Assembly: GCF_964340395.1 (NCBI RefSeq)
Contig: NC_135563.1
Location: forward strand, 16,987,151-17,049,650
DNA from: Glandiceps talaboti
Taxonomy: Eukaryota; Hemichordata; Enteropneusta; Spengelidae
DNA: 62,500 nucleotides
Direction of reading: 5' to 3'
Below, piece after piece: positions 50,751 to 62,339 of the stretch. A model generated the notes under the pieces. It saw only the letters and a list, made by a program, of their open reading frames with translations. It was not told the origin of the DNA and searched no databases. The stretch's first letter is position 1. Every line of letters starts with the position of its first letter. A program made the position numbers and the translations under genes.

Positions 50751-52055
50751 TTACAGGTGATCTGGCAATGGCCACAATTGCATCATATATATTACTTTAT
50801 TAGTGTTCTAATGAGAAAATCTGCATGAAATTTTGATGGTCAACTAATGTGTTACTAAATAGGAAATTTAGCCAGGGATAATTATTTCAGTGGTTACTTT
50901 TCATGGTATTCAGTGATGGTGTTCCAATATTCTATGCACCCTGGAGTGCCACCAGGAATTGTATCATACAGTTTATCACCAGGACTAAGTAAACAATATA
51001 CATCGAAGGGTGTCAGTTTTATATCATACTAAAATCATGGCTTCGTTTGTGGGGATGACTTGATGATATTCACTATACAACTGCATCTCTTCCTCTTATT
51101 TGCACGTATACACCCACATTCATACCCAAACCAGGTCACATTGATCGGTTGTCAGGGCAACATGGTATTACATCAGTAATATACTGAATCCTGCAACCCT
51201 CCACCACATACACCCTCCCAGTCACTAAGCTATCCCTCCAAAATTCTCTGTTCAGTATCCTCCTGTCACCTTTCTTGCAACAAGTAAAAGCTTTTAGATT
51301 CAGCTGCTGTGGATCAGGGTAGTTGTGTTTAGTTTCTAGGGATACCATGTACCATGAAACTGTTGTCCCAAGATTTGTAATTTAATGAAGTAGAGGTAGT
51401 GACATGATGGATGATAGACAACAATGACGTTTATGAGCAATAAAAGAAATATGAATAGTTTTAAACCAGTAAGTTTATGTTGTCTGATTACTTGCGTGAG
51501 GGGTATTCAAACAAGGTAGATTTGAAGCTGCCCTTGTATTAAGGTAGATAGTATAAAAGGAACTCAATGTTTGCGGGTGTGCTGACCTGTTCAAAAAATG
51601 ATTGAAAATGTTTCAAGCGATGGTTACACAAAAGATATTGCCTCATGGATGATGGTGTAAATTGTGTGGAATACTTTGCATTCATTTGTTACAGCGCCCT
51701 CAATGGTATAAAAATTTAATACTTCGTTTTTTCCTTGTTTGTAGTTGTACCCAACCAGTGGTGTACTGCACAACCAGGTGTGCATGCAGTACACCATTGC
51801 ATACGTCATCAATTTTTGATGCTATATATTCATTATATGCAGAACTCAGAATTATCTCTAGTTGCAAAAATCACAAAAAAAATTCCTCAAAAGGCCCAAA
51901 TGTGTAAAAAGTGCGGTCATTGACAACCATATTTGTCTGCTAATAATATGACATGCATTTATATAGGACATCACACATACCTGTTAATGATCAAATAATG
52001 AATAATAATTGCATCATTTAATAGGACCAAAATGCTGTGGATAATATGTATACAA

Positions 52056-52073
52056 TTTATTGAATAATTTATT
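52056..52073 (-). terminator. PSTK: Candidate polyadenylation signals of PSTK
   Basis: Two TTTATT hexamers (52056-52061 and 52068-52073), AATAAA on minus, about 745 bases past the PSTK stop. If used, the TTAA-flanked MITE at 52102-52256 would be part of the PSTK 3' UTR. Positional evidence only. Confidence 0.3.
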
Positions 52074-52101
52074 GCACATTGTCAGTTCATATGGAGTGGT
52101 C

Positions 52102-52256
52102 TTAAAGGCCCTTGTAAGATTGAGATGAAAACTTGAGTAACAGATGTCTTGCAGAGCAATACAGACAGTTGGTCCAGAACAAAAAAAATAATCTATGAGC
52201 CGGTGATTAGATAGCACTATTGCAAGAACCTGGGAATTGAATGATGGGCCTTTTAA
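52102..52256. mobile_element. TTAA-flanked MITE, copy 2
   Basis: 155 bp bounded by TTAAAGGCCC and GGGCCTTTTAA. It shares AGTTGGTCCAGAAC and CAAGAACCTGGGA with 29385-29548. Same family, diverged. Confidence 0.55.
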
Positions 52257-52814
52257 TTAGGTAAATCATAAACATTCAAATGATGCAACTTTGTCCAAAA
52301 CTTAAATATTTCACAATTGGAACTGTAAATATTGTCTGCAAATACATCCTTGCTAGAACTGAAAAGATTGAAAAGGGCAAGTCATATCCAGTACTGTATG
52401 TAACCATAAAATTTGACAAGTTGTCATGGGAGACGAAAATTATGATTTTTTCAAAGGAGGTGAGGTTAAGGTTTGATACTCAACTATTGTGGTCCTAGTC
52501 TTATAGCAAGACCTCAGATCTGCACTCAGAAGTCACCAAACAAAAGCCGAGGACAACAGTACCGCTGGTGCGCAGCTCGGGTGTAAATGCCCTTAACGTC
52601 CACCTTTGGTGAAATGTGACCTTTAGTCACCTAATATCAAAAGAAAGCACACCAGTCTAGCAGCTAGACTATCATGTATTGTAGACTTTACTTCTGGTCC
52701 ACAATCCTTTCAAACAGCACTCCTAGTGGCCAAACTTTACAATCTTTTGTTTTTTAGATGACTAGAATATGACTTCTAACATAATTAGCACCAAGGTCTC
52801 ATTGTAGAAATAAT

Positions 52815-53399
52815 CTAAGTATTGTCAGATTCTTCGCAACACATCAGTTTGTGTCTTTCATGGAAAATTTTCATGATCTGTGTTTGCAGGTCTTGATGCC
52901 ATTCTTCTTGTGAGATTGCCATGTTTGAGAAGTCCAAGTGAATTTTGTGATTTTTAATGTCTTCCAGGATTTCATTCTTCAAAGCCGACAGTTGTTTTCC
53001 TAATCTTTTCAAATTCATCTTTATTCCTGGTGGTGGTGACACTGAAACAAGAATGGAAATATATCGATATACTCGAATGTAAAATGAAATGTTTGTCTCC
53101 TTGCTGGATCTGTGATTCACACCCATTGAAATATAGCAGCTGTTTGATCATAATTGTCATGGTTGTGAAATGAAGTGATGTGCATGTATCCCCTACAGCA
53201 TCTCACATTTGTGCCTGGTTTGGTTGATATTCAGTTGTGGGTGTAAGAGGTAGGATCTACATGGATATATACATAAGCAAACATAATTAAGTGCAAAATT
53301 TATGTTACCTACAGTGTTTGACATTTGTGTCTGGTTTGGTTGAAATTGAGTTCTGGGTGTCAGACACAGGGCTGTGCATAGATGGACACACACTCGCTC

Positions 53400-53431
<32 letters not shown>

Positions 53432-56400
53432 TCAACTACAAATACCCCCCCCCCCCTTTATTTAACTAAAAGGTAGTATAGTCATTTTTATTTGCTATCT
53501 GTCTCACACGTAAACTCTGTGAATTATTAAACACAATATTTATAATTACTTTATACTTATCAGAATAGCAAAGTCAATAAGGATCACCTTTAGCTTTTTT
53601 CATGGTGTCAGCTATACATTTCCTAAGTACCTGGTCAGCCTGGTGTACAATACTGGCTGCATTAGCTTCACTTGCTGCCTCCTGTAATACAAAGTAGTTT
53701 GCTAATTAATGCTACAGTCCCAGTGACTGGATATGGAATCACTCTGGCCATACAGATATCTATTCATACCATATACTACTATGGGTCTATGTATTCATCA
53801 AACCTTTTTTCACACTAATTAGCCTGTTTTATAGTGGGCAATGAAATATCACAGGGTGCTGTAACACAGTGGTCACGAGAATCATATGGAGAATATACAG
53901 TGGATCACACTAATCGAATGAACCACAGGATCCAGTAACCTTCAGATTCAGTAAATGAAGGAAGAAATGGGAAACAACTTGGGGAAACTATGGTACAGTC
54001 CATCAGTGAGCTGTCACAGGTAATGTTTATGTAACCTACAGCGTATGGACAGGCTTGTGACAGACATGCAGCATGTCCTCTACTGCCCTGCTGAGATTGA
54101 CTTACTGCAGCTATAGCATTCCAGTGGCAGACCTATCCCACTGTCCCATCAGATCTATTGTAGCCCTGACAGGACAGACCTGTCAATGGCCTGGTGGGAC
54201 AGATCTGCCACCGCCCTGATGGGACAGGCCTGTTGCAGCCCAACAGGACAAACATATCTGTAATGAAGTCCTGTGAAGTAAGGTAACTGATGTGTGATTT
54301 GTACAATATAACAACCTGCCTACCTTTTCTGCCATGTCTTCTACTTCCAATGGTGGTACAGGGTCACTCAAAGCCAGTCTGATAATATCAAACACTTTTT
54401 CCCTAAACCATCGATATAAAGAATACATTATGGTAAAGTGTGATATTAACACCAAACATCAAAATTGCTTATTTCAGTCAAAGTATTCTCCCAAAGACTA
54501 TTACCTCATTTGACTATACATTCATATGATTGTTGAGTTGTCAAATAAGCTGAACGATAATATTCTGTACTTTGCTCATTCCATGCCTACTACCACCAGT
54601 TTCGGTTACCCAGATATCTCACCACTGGGGGCTCAGCTATTCTAAGATCACCCAGACATGAGTCTGGGGAAACATAATCCCCCATACCGGTTCTCTCTCC
54701 CAAAGCAATGCATTCTGGGGAATACCTCATGTCAAACATTGCATACAGAATGATTCAAGTTCCTTCATGATAGGTTTACATGTCTCAACTGACTGATGCA
54801 TCTTAATTGAAAGAATGAGCTGAGGAACTTCCAGTGCATGTGACTTTGGATTATGTTTTCCCAGACAGACTCTCATCTTGATGGTCTTGTAGTAGAGCCC
54901 CAAGCATTGAGTGTCTGGGTAACTGAGACTGTACTACTGCCCAGTCATTTCCACTTATTAAGGTTTAAACCATAATTGTGTCTTGGTTTACCCAGCTGTA
55001 TAGTAATAATATGGGCACTTGGTAGGACAGAGATTGTTCTGTGAAGGATTTACTGCTATCTGGTGGCTACAGCTGTAAAGACTAAATGATATGCGTGTAG
55101 TGAAATGAGTATGAGTTGTACCATTTTACATACAATGTACCATAAAAGGCTGCTGTCCCACTATAGGTCCATGCCAGCAATAATAATTGTAAAGTTCTTT
55201 AAACACAGAGTGGGAAAGTACTATATTAAAATTAACATTAATATTATAATCATTATCATTATGGTTTTTTTTATTGTTCCTTTGTTTGTAATATCATTCA
55301 TGCTCTACTTCTCATCTCACCTTGCATCTTTCGTTTCCATGACATCAATTTCAACACTCTTGGTCTCCCAAGGATACTTCTTAGTGTCTGGAACTTCCAG
55401 TTTTGTTTCCATGGCAACCATTGTCTTATAAGGAATGGGTTCTGGTCTTTGCTGATTTCTTTGAATGGCAATCTCAAGTGGACAGTGTAAATATACCTGA
55501 CAAAATCCAAGATTGTCTGTAAGAGACACAAACCAGGTTGACTATATAAACATCAGTATACATGAACTGACTATTATTGGCAATTAGTGGTTATTATGAG
55601 AGGGCTTCAGTAACTTTCAGGAGTTCTCAAAATGACCACTTAGTTGTCTGATTGCTAAGGAAAGCCTTCGATGGCTGACTTGAAACCTTGAAGGCAGTAT
55701 AGACATGAAGGTTTGATATACACGCTTGAAGCTTTCAAGTGAGGGCTTTATTAACCTTCAGGAGCTCTCTCAAAATGATGGCTTGGTTATCTGATATCTT
55801 ATGATTGTCTTCTGAACCACGGCTAAATAAAGCTTCTGATGTCATCATGAAGCCTAAATTAGCCATCGTATTTAGAAGCAACATTTCTCAATATTGTTGT
55901 CAAAATGAGTAACCGACACATGACGTATTGGTTAAGAATTAGGATGATAGTTGTAACACCTGGTTGTTCAGGTGTGGGAACACCTGGTGTGGGAACACCT
56001 GGTGTGGGAACACCTGGTAAACATTATGGTATCACACCATACACTCTTCATAATTTAAGACACCTACATTTCCTTGCAAGTTGAAAATACTCATATCTCA
56101 TGCTTCTATAGAACATGTTGTCATCAATGATATACAAAGTACATATTTCATCACTGCTTTCATCTAGGTTTCCATGGTGACCATATCTGTACATCTTGTC
56201 TTTCAATTTTTGTTCAAACTGTTCTTTGATTAATGGATTTCCATCATTTTTGGCCATTGACACCTGGACTTGTGACAAGTGGCTGGTAGTGGACTCTGGT
56301 GATGCAGAACATCCTTGGTTTCTTGCAACCATGTTTTCTATACAATGAACAAGAGTATTCCGTAGTTGTTTCCAGGTGACCACTTCACTCTGCAACAGAA

Positions 56401-56974
56401 AATGACATAGTGACTTGTACGAAATGAGAATTCTGATCCAAAGATCTCTCATCTTTGTCAATGTTCTCAATCAGCATTGTCGTCATGGTCACCATCACCA
56501 CCACCACCACCACCACCACCACCACCACCATCTTCATCATTATCATCATCATCATCATCATCATCACCACCAACACTACCGCCATCACTACCATCACCAC
56601 TACCACTACCACCATCACTACCATCACCACTACCACTACCACCACCACCACCACCAGCATCACCATCACCACTACCACTACCACCATCAATCATGACGAT
56701 CACCTTGATGATAGTGATCATCACCACCAACAACTATTTTTTTTCTGCTAAGATAGTGTTATCCTCTTACTTGATTCGTTGTTTCTTGATTTGATACTTG
56801 GCATAACTCAAAATTTATGTTGTTCGGTATGAAATCATCATAACAAATATGATATACTGTAGCTGGATAAAATTCGGCTGGAAAGTTCAACTCTTTAGCA
56901 AATTTTGTCTTTCCACTGCCTGGTAAACCGCACAAAACAACGACACAGCCTTTCGCGACATCGACAGCGTTCAT
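52815..56974 (-). CDS. PSTK: PSTK, L-seryl-tRNA(Sec) kinase
   Basis: Six minus-strand coding exons: 56974-56771, 56389-56068, 55516-55321, 54402-54324, 53681-53588 and 53041-52815. All are GT..AG with matching phases; 1122 nt, 373 aa (human 348). PSTK phosphorylates Ser-tRNA[Sec] to phosphoseryl-tRNA[Sec], which SEPSECS converts to selenocysteinyl-tRNA, so this animal should make selenoproteins. Visible here: P-loop GLPGSGKT (16-23); YDDFIPN after it (Walker B-like region); IIDDNMFYRSMRYEYFQLAR (155-174), the family's most recognisable segment; LGFCQVYLHCPLEIAIQRNQ right after; and a C-terminal region with HQADQVLRKCIADTMKKAKG matching the human HKTDQTLRRI region. The exon 5 donor (AAAG|GTGATCC) is weak. 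The start is the first ATG. It is head to head with ETF1. Confidence 0.95.
53192..53370. repeat. Two-copy direct duplication, period 116 bp
   Basis: CCTACAG..ACATTTGTGYCTGG (split by variable bases) followed by TTTGGTTGA occurs at 53192 and 53308, inside PSTK intron 5. A short (ACACAT)n tract follows at about 53396-53430. Confidence 0.7.
54160..54260. repeat. Degenerate 25-bp tandem repeat in PSTK intron 4
   Basis: Four units resemble GCCCTGATGGGACAGACCTG with drift. More eroded relatives may extend left to about 54050. Confidence 0.6.
55971..56015 (+). promoter_or_regulatory. Three tandem RBPJ/Su(H)-like sites
   Basis: Three perfect copies of the 15-bp unit GGTGTGGGAACACCT. Each contains TGTGGGAA, a match to the CSL (RBPJ/Su(H)) consensus YGTGRGAA, and the unit junctions are near CAGGTG/CACCTG E-boxes. 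Each unit is also a near-palindrome. It lies in PSTK intron 2, about 50 bases past the exon 2 donor on the transcribed strand. Function is inferred from the motif only. Confidence 0.4.
56489..56694. repeat. (CAC)n / (ATC)n compound microsatellite
   Basis: Alternating CAC, ATC and CAT trinucleotide tracts in PSTK intron 1, ending about 100 bases upstream of the exon 2 acceptor on the transcribed strand. The His-, Pro-, Thr- and Gly-rich frames here are artefacts. Confidence 0.95.
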
Positions 56975-57712
56975 GATGAACAATGTTGTGGTTCTTGTGT
57001 ATGTACGCTGCCATCTTGTTTCATATCTATATCGTATTTACAAAACACAGTTTGCCATTGGTTATTTATAATCTTTTGACAACAGAATGATCGGTCTACT
57101 TCGACTACTTACAGCCAATCAACACTTTCGTTATGTTTCTCTGTGACTGTTCCATTATGTGACAGACGTTGTCAGACTAGTCTTTGTGTTTCATGTACAC
57201 ACGTAATGTTTGACATCAAAATTTATTGTGCATAACAAAAATATTAAGCAAAAAATCTAAACAGAATTCAAGACTTTGTTTTCGTCATAGAGGTGCCTGC
57301 AAACCACGGACACGGGTTACATATATCCACCCGAAACGTGGTCCTATCTACCCTATGAGATAATATATCCTTCCATCCCTGTGACGACTTTCCGGTTTCA
57401 TCACATGTCTGAATGAGGTGAAATCTTCAGCCTTTCGTTGAATTTGACGTCTGGTTCCTTTGTTAGATATCTGAAATCGTCGTAAGGTTAGTCCAGAACA
57501 CCCATTAGTGTTTATACATCACCTGTCAGTATTTTTTTCGGATTGAGAAAGGAAAACACAAGATAAACCGAGTTGGTTTCGCGCCAAGAGCACATCGCGA
57601 TCGACTTCTTTCATTGTGACGAAGGCTGAACACGTTTTGCCTTTACCTCGTGGTTTTGATACCAGGCTGATAAGGACGTTTTGCTTCTCTTGTTTGTCTG
57701 TGTTTAACGGAA
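56975..57712. promoter_or_regulatory. Candidate bidirectional promoter, PSTK / ETF1
   Basis: 738 bases separate the two divergent start codons. Near PSTK, CGCTGCCATCTTG (57006-57018) is, on the minus strand, the YY1-type CAAGATGGCAGCG often found at animal transcription starts. Near ETF1, TTTCGCGCC (57577-57585) matches the E2F consensus and CpG content rises. No TATA box is evident. The 5' UTRs of both genes must lie here unless one has an upstream intron. Confidence 0.6.
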
Positions 57713-57819
57713 ATGAGTGCTTCGTTTGGAGGAGGGGGCGGCGAGGAATCGGCCGCCGACAGAAATGTCGAAATATGGAAGATCAAGAAATTGATCAAAA
57801 GTCTGGAAGCCGCAAGAGG
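57713..57819 (+). CDS. ETF1: ETF1 (eRF1, translation termination factor), first coding exon only
   Basis: ATG at 57713 opens a 107-nt coding segment ending at donor AGAGG|GTGAGT (phase 2). It encodes a 36-residue start: a Gly-rich lead, [12 protein letters not shown], then [20 protein letters not shown], which is the almost invariant N-terminus of eRF1 (human begins MADDPSAADRN). eRF1 recognises all three stop codons with its N domain and triggers peptide release together with eRF3. The NIKS and GGQ motifs are in later exons beyond the window. The Gly/Ser lead is longer than in human. I see no second exon up to 62500, so intron 1 is at least 4.7 kb. Confidence 0.93.
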
Positions 57820-59020
57820 GTGAGTACATTTTACAAAAACATATTTGTCGTCCCGGTTTGTCGTCGTGTACGATCACGGCAAGGCTTTTCAGACGTATGT
57901 TTGTATAATTGCGTAATAGACAACATATGTGGACCATGGCGATGGACGTTTTATAGTTGCGTACGTGTCGAGCTACAAGAAGTGAATTTGTTAACAACTG
58001 ACGTTTATTTTCATAACAACACAATACAGATTATGAATGTTTTATTTAATGTTGTAGAAATTACAATGACACAGTCACGGATTACATTCTCAAAGGAGTA
58101 TCATGTGTTAGTATTACCTCCATTGTAAGTCTTAACCGCCTGTTCCAACTCTTCATTTAAACTGGTTCCATTGACAGTGGATATGGCTTCTCCACAATTT
58201 CTGTTGATAAATGTACATCATGCCGACATTCACTGACACACTGATTAGTCTCTGAATGTCCATTGTGATCCTCCCCACAATATACCAATGAATATTGATT
58301 GGTTCACTGACATTGAACTCAATGTCATGACCATAAGAAATAACTTGACAGTGTGCCCCAACCCATGAGTGTTTCTCGTCATATCATCGATTCTTGAACC
58401 TTACCCATGATGCAGTATTTGTCATAATGGCACAGATTCTTGAATTTCTGTGTTCAATCCAGACAAATTTGTTATTCGCAATTGTATGACACTACATTTG
58501 TCATTGATACTCATCACATGAAAGAATGTGTCCGGTGTCATTCCTCAATGGTACGAGTAGACATTTGTCAATGTTGTCAACACAGACAACACTTGTGGAG
58601 TTGTGTATAGCTGAGTTCCCACTTTAAAATTCCATTTTCCATAACATTTTAAGAATTCTCTACTTCATGTTCATTCTGTAAGGAAAGAGGAAGATGGTTG
58701 TAGTAGCAGAAACATAGAAATGTAATAATGGTATTACTATTTATGGGTCAGTGGCCATGAACTGCAATGATATATTACGTGATATTAAGTAATATCTCTC
58801 TGTACTGAACCCAAATCTTTGTCATGTAATTTTATTTGGCAATAACAACACTGCATAGTGCTAGGAAATTTTGTGGACAACCTTTGTAAATATGATGGCG
58901 AACACACCTAGATTTTGCCTACAAGCTATCTATCACAAAAACACAGTTTACTTAGACTCAACTTCAAACTTGCAAAATTTAGGTTGTGTTCTGTTCACAA
59001 TTGTAGTCAAGGAGAAAAGC

Positions 59021-59105
59021 TGGTCAAGGGTGGGACTCGAACCTGGGACCGTGTGAATACGAGATGGGTGGGCTACCAACCAGGCTTCCCAGGCCAACAT
59101 CCATT
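59021..59105 (-). mobile_element. tRNA-derived SINE head or decayed tRNA
   Basis: On the minus strand there is a pol III B box GGTTCGAGTCC (59033-59043), preceded by GGTCCCA. Further upstream are a tRNA-like CATCTCGTATTC anticodon segment (CGT, as in tRNA-Thr) and TGGTTGGTAGCCC resembling an A box/D arm. The T stem does not pair well and the acceptor ends are not complementary, so it is not a functional tRNA. The body downstream is not recognisable. Confidence 0.5.
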
Positions 59106-61123
59106 TATCGTACCACACTACCAAATAAACAAATATTAGGACCCCTCAACTATTTTTTTAAAAACCCAGAAGTTATGAATGAATGACAGCTTGACATCAA
59201 GTTATGCAATGACAGGTGTTGGATGAGGATTCTAATCAGGATAGCTTTACAGTCACTGGTGAACGTTGGCATAGAAAACAAAAGAGAAAGTTACAAGGTC
59301 TGTTCACAGTCTAACAAAGAATCTATATGTAATCTGAAGTTAATTACTCATGAATGTGTGATGTTGTGAAATGAACATGTCATTGTTTACACCTGAAAGA
59401 TTCTTTGTGTCTTTGATGACAGATCTGGTCATATCTTTGTTTTATCAAATGTTAAAAGGTAGTAGTGTTGGTTGAATTACCTGTATCATTACGGTGATAG
59501 GCATGGTATGAGAGTAAAAAGAGAGTTCATGCTATTTCTCATATTACTATCACTTCCTCATTATTCATAATGTTTGACACTTTCCTGTCGGACATAATAT
59601 TAATAATGAAATGATAGTTGAAAAATTGCATGATAGATAATTTTAGAAAGTTATTAGATTTTTCAATAATTGTGGTCGTTATGAATGAGAGTGTAGGCAT
59701 TAGCAATAAATATTTGAAATTGAAAGGTTAGATGTATTATATTAAACATAAATGCTTATCTATCATGTATTATTTCTTTTGCAAAGTTGTAAATTATCAT
59801 ACAGCCTCAGAACTGTCTAAGTGATGAAGTTGAATGTGAACTTGTGTGCCTGCTATAAAAAAACAACATTTCTTCCCCTAACCAATGTCCAATAAGACTG
59901 GTCTTTGGCTAAAATAGATATGATCACATGCCTACTCACTTGCCGATATTACATGCCTGTTATGAAATCTAAGCACTGAGATTCAGTACCATGGAAAAAA
60001 CCCACCTTGACTGTACACAAATTGTGTATGTGTATTATAACTACAATGGGGAATTGAAAGCCTCCATAATGCATTGCTCCATTAGGTCAATGGCAAGAAT
60101 AGAAACGTGGAACACACACTACTTGACCGGCCTAATGTTACATACTGTTGTGAAATGTGAAAACACCTGTACAGTATATACATTACAGTTTACATTGAAG
60201 GTTTGATACACGCCCACTAGTCATGACACATCAGTGAAAGTGGTAAACCTGTGTTCTTCCAATGTACTGGCTGGTATTATTTGAACCACAATGAATCACA
60301 GATGTTGCACAACTTCAATAAATTAACACTAAAGAGGGGGACTTATTGTTCATTAGTTCTTTGTCATTGTTTTTATTTACATTGAGACCTTTGATTTTAG
60401 TTCCAATCATTTGATGATTGTGTAATATTAGGTGCTACAATTGTTGGCAGTTATTGGTACAGTGCCATCATGGAGCAATAACACTAAATGTGGTGAGAGA
60501 TTATTATTTTTTTCAAGAAAAAATCTTGCATTGATAACCAGCTGTGGCCAATATCTAAATAAAACATGTTGTGGTGGATACACCACAGTGTGCAGATGTA
60601 GTTCTAAATATTTTCTCGTTGTGTGGATTGTTATCATATCCTCATTATACTAGGAATATTTCACATTATTTATTAACTGTTTGGTAAGTGAGAAGTATTT
60701 CCTCATACATGAAGGACATGAGACCTGTATCATGTATGTACAGAATGATTCATAACGCTATATGGTGGATTACAATCTACCTTGAATGAGTTGAACTTCC
60801 AAGGCTATGACCTAATACAGAGAGGTCACTTTTGTGTGTTGTGGTGAAAGGTGCATGCATGTAGGCTCGTAAATAATGTTCTACTTTCACACCTATTGTA
60901 TGTCTAAAATTACAAAACATAACCATGTAAAATAGATACTGAAATCTTTACAATTATGCATACATCAGACTTATTGTGTATAATTATACATGTAGGTCCT
61001 AGTTCTTGTGTTAAAATAATTGTAATTTTGTATTCATTGTTTGTACCATCATTTGACCATGACCTTCATTGCAGTCATCAAAGATGAACTAAGGAATACA
61101 TACATATTTAAATATTTAGATAT

Positions 61124-61262
61124 TATTTCCCAATATTTTCATTCATTCAGCCAAGGAAAATATGAGTGACCTAAGGGGCCTTGTAAATACAAGTCGCCAG
61201 ATGAGTAGTGACAAAACCCTTTAGTCACGAGTATTTTCTGGACGAATGAAGTGTTGGACCAT
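61124..61262. mobile_element. Hairpin element with the ATTYCCCAATATT core
   Basis: 61124-61180 (CCCAATATTTTCATTCATTC, GGAAAATATGAGTGACC) pairs with 61217-61257 (GTCACGAGTATTTTCTGG, CGAATGAAGTGTTGG). It belongs with the copies at 22311-22353 and 34851-34896. Confidence 0.6.
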
Positions 61263-62339
61263 AATATGATTAGAATCTTCAACTATAGTTTATGAAAAAT
61301 TGGGGGAAATAATGATGATTTAGAACACTTTGACTCATATTTTGAGCACCGCAAAACTAGTTACATAGACATGGTTATTGTGACGCAGAATGACCTGGGT
61401 ATATAAATCCACATTTTCTGTTCAAAGACAATAACTTGGCTTGTACATGACACAGTGTACAGCAGACACTGTATTTGTGGGGCAATTTTACCCTATTCAT
61501 ATTTTTAGCATTGTTCAAAGATTCAGTTTGTGAGTACTACTTTCTGAAGATTGTTGTGTTGGAATTCAGCTCATAAAAATGATAATTACAATGACTTGCT
61601 CGTAAAAGAGGTTGCAAGTAAAGAGAAGTGAGTGCATGTTATTGTTCAATTTTGTATAAGGAGGTTCCCCTTATATCCTAAAGTGGACTACAACACTTTT
61701 ATTTTATTATCGAATGAAAAGGGTTGAAATAGTTTATAAACTTCATGTTTTTGTAATGTTTGCTATGAAGTGTATAAGACAGAGCCAGCCAGGGTTTAAA
61801 GTCAGCTAAAGAGATGTGTTAAAAAAAAAACCAGGCTTTTAATGTTAGGACAGCCTCAGTTATTTCTCTGTTTCTCATCGTAACACCTTTAAAAGTATGA
61901 GTCAGTCAGTTGGTTAAAAATAAAAAAAGTAAGTATGTGTGTAGATGTCGGAGATACTTTCAATCCATAATCATACCTTGAACAGTCTGGATGTCTCAGA
62001 AATGACAGAAGGAAACGATGAACCTCACCATTTGTTTAATTATTCATCCCGAATTTCAGCAGTAAACGATAACTTTTGCTCAGACGTGTGCTTGTAATAG
62101 ACACTTGCCAAATTATTCTCGTACCATCAGTGATGTTAATTTTATTTTCTTTCTATTATGAAATTTCAAATTTTGAAATTAGTATTTTGATGGATTGAAC
62201 AAATTTAGGGTTGATTGGGTCATGAGAAACCAAGAAATAAGTAAGTCCATTGTAATAGAATATACCAATACACCATGTCAAATTATGTAGTGTACAAGTT
62301 CCATTTGACCACTGATGAACTCTAGGTCAAACATTCTTA

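Larger units (their letters stand above)
48250..52055. other. Convergent intergenic stretch between AUP1 and PSTK
   Basis: A 17-A run follows the AUP1 stop codon almost at once. AATAAA at 49208-49213 is the first plus-strand polyadenylation hexamer I see and would give AUP1 a 3' UTR of about 1 kb. The stretch also holds one copy of the 280-bp dispersed repeat and a 23-G run. No further gene is recognised. Confidence 0.45.
57820..62339 (+). other. ETF1: ETF1 intron 1 (partial)
   Basis: Follows the exon 1 donor. I looked for the expected continuation (NGTSMISLIIPPKDQ) and found no match with an acceptor. It holds a tRNA-like SINE head and a hairpin repeat, listed separately; otherwise it is AT-rich and featureless. 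Confidence 0.6.

Noticed and set aside
55971-56015. CRISPR-like short palindromic repeats
   Set aside because: Only three 15-bp units with no spacers, in an animal gene intron.
56385-56794. Poly-His, poly-Pro and poly-Gly frames
   Set aside because: Translation of the CAC/ATC microsatellite in PSTK intron 1.
57616-58128. 170-aa plus-strand frame
   Set aside because: It reads a different frame from the eRF1 start and crosses the GTGAGT donor; the ETF1 exon explains the conserved segment.
59021-59105. A functional tRNA-Thr gene
   Set aside because: B box is good but T-stem and acceptor-stem pairing fail, so I call it a SINE head or tRNA relic.
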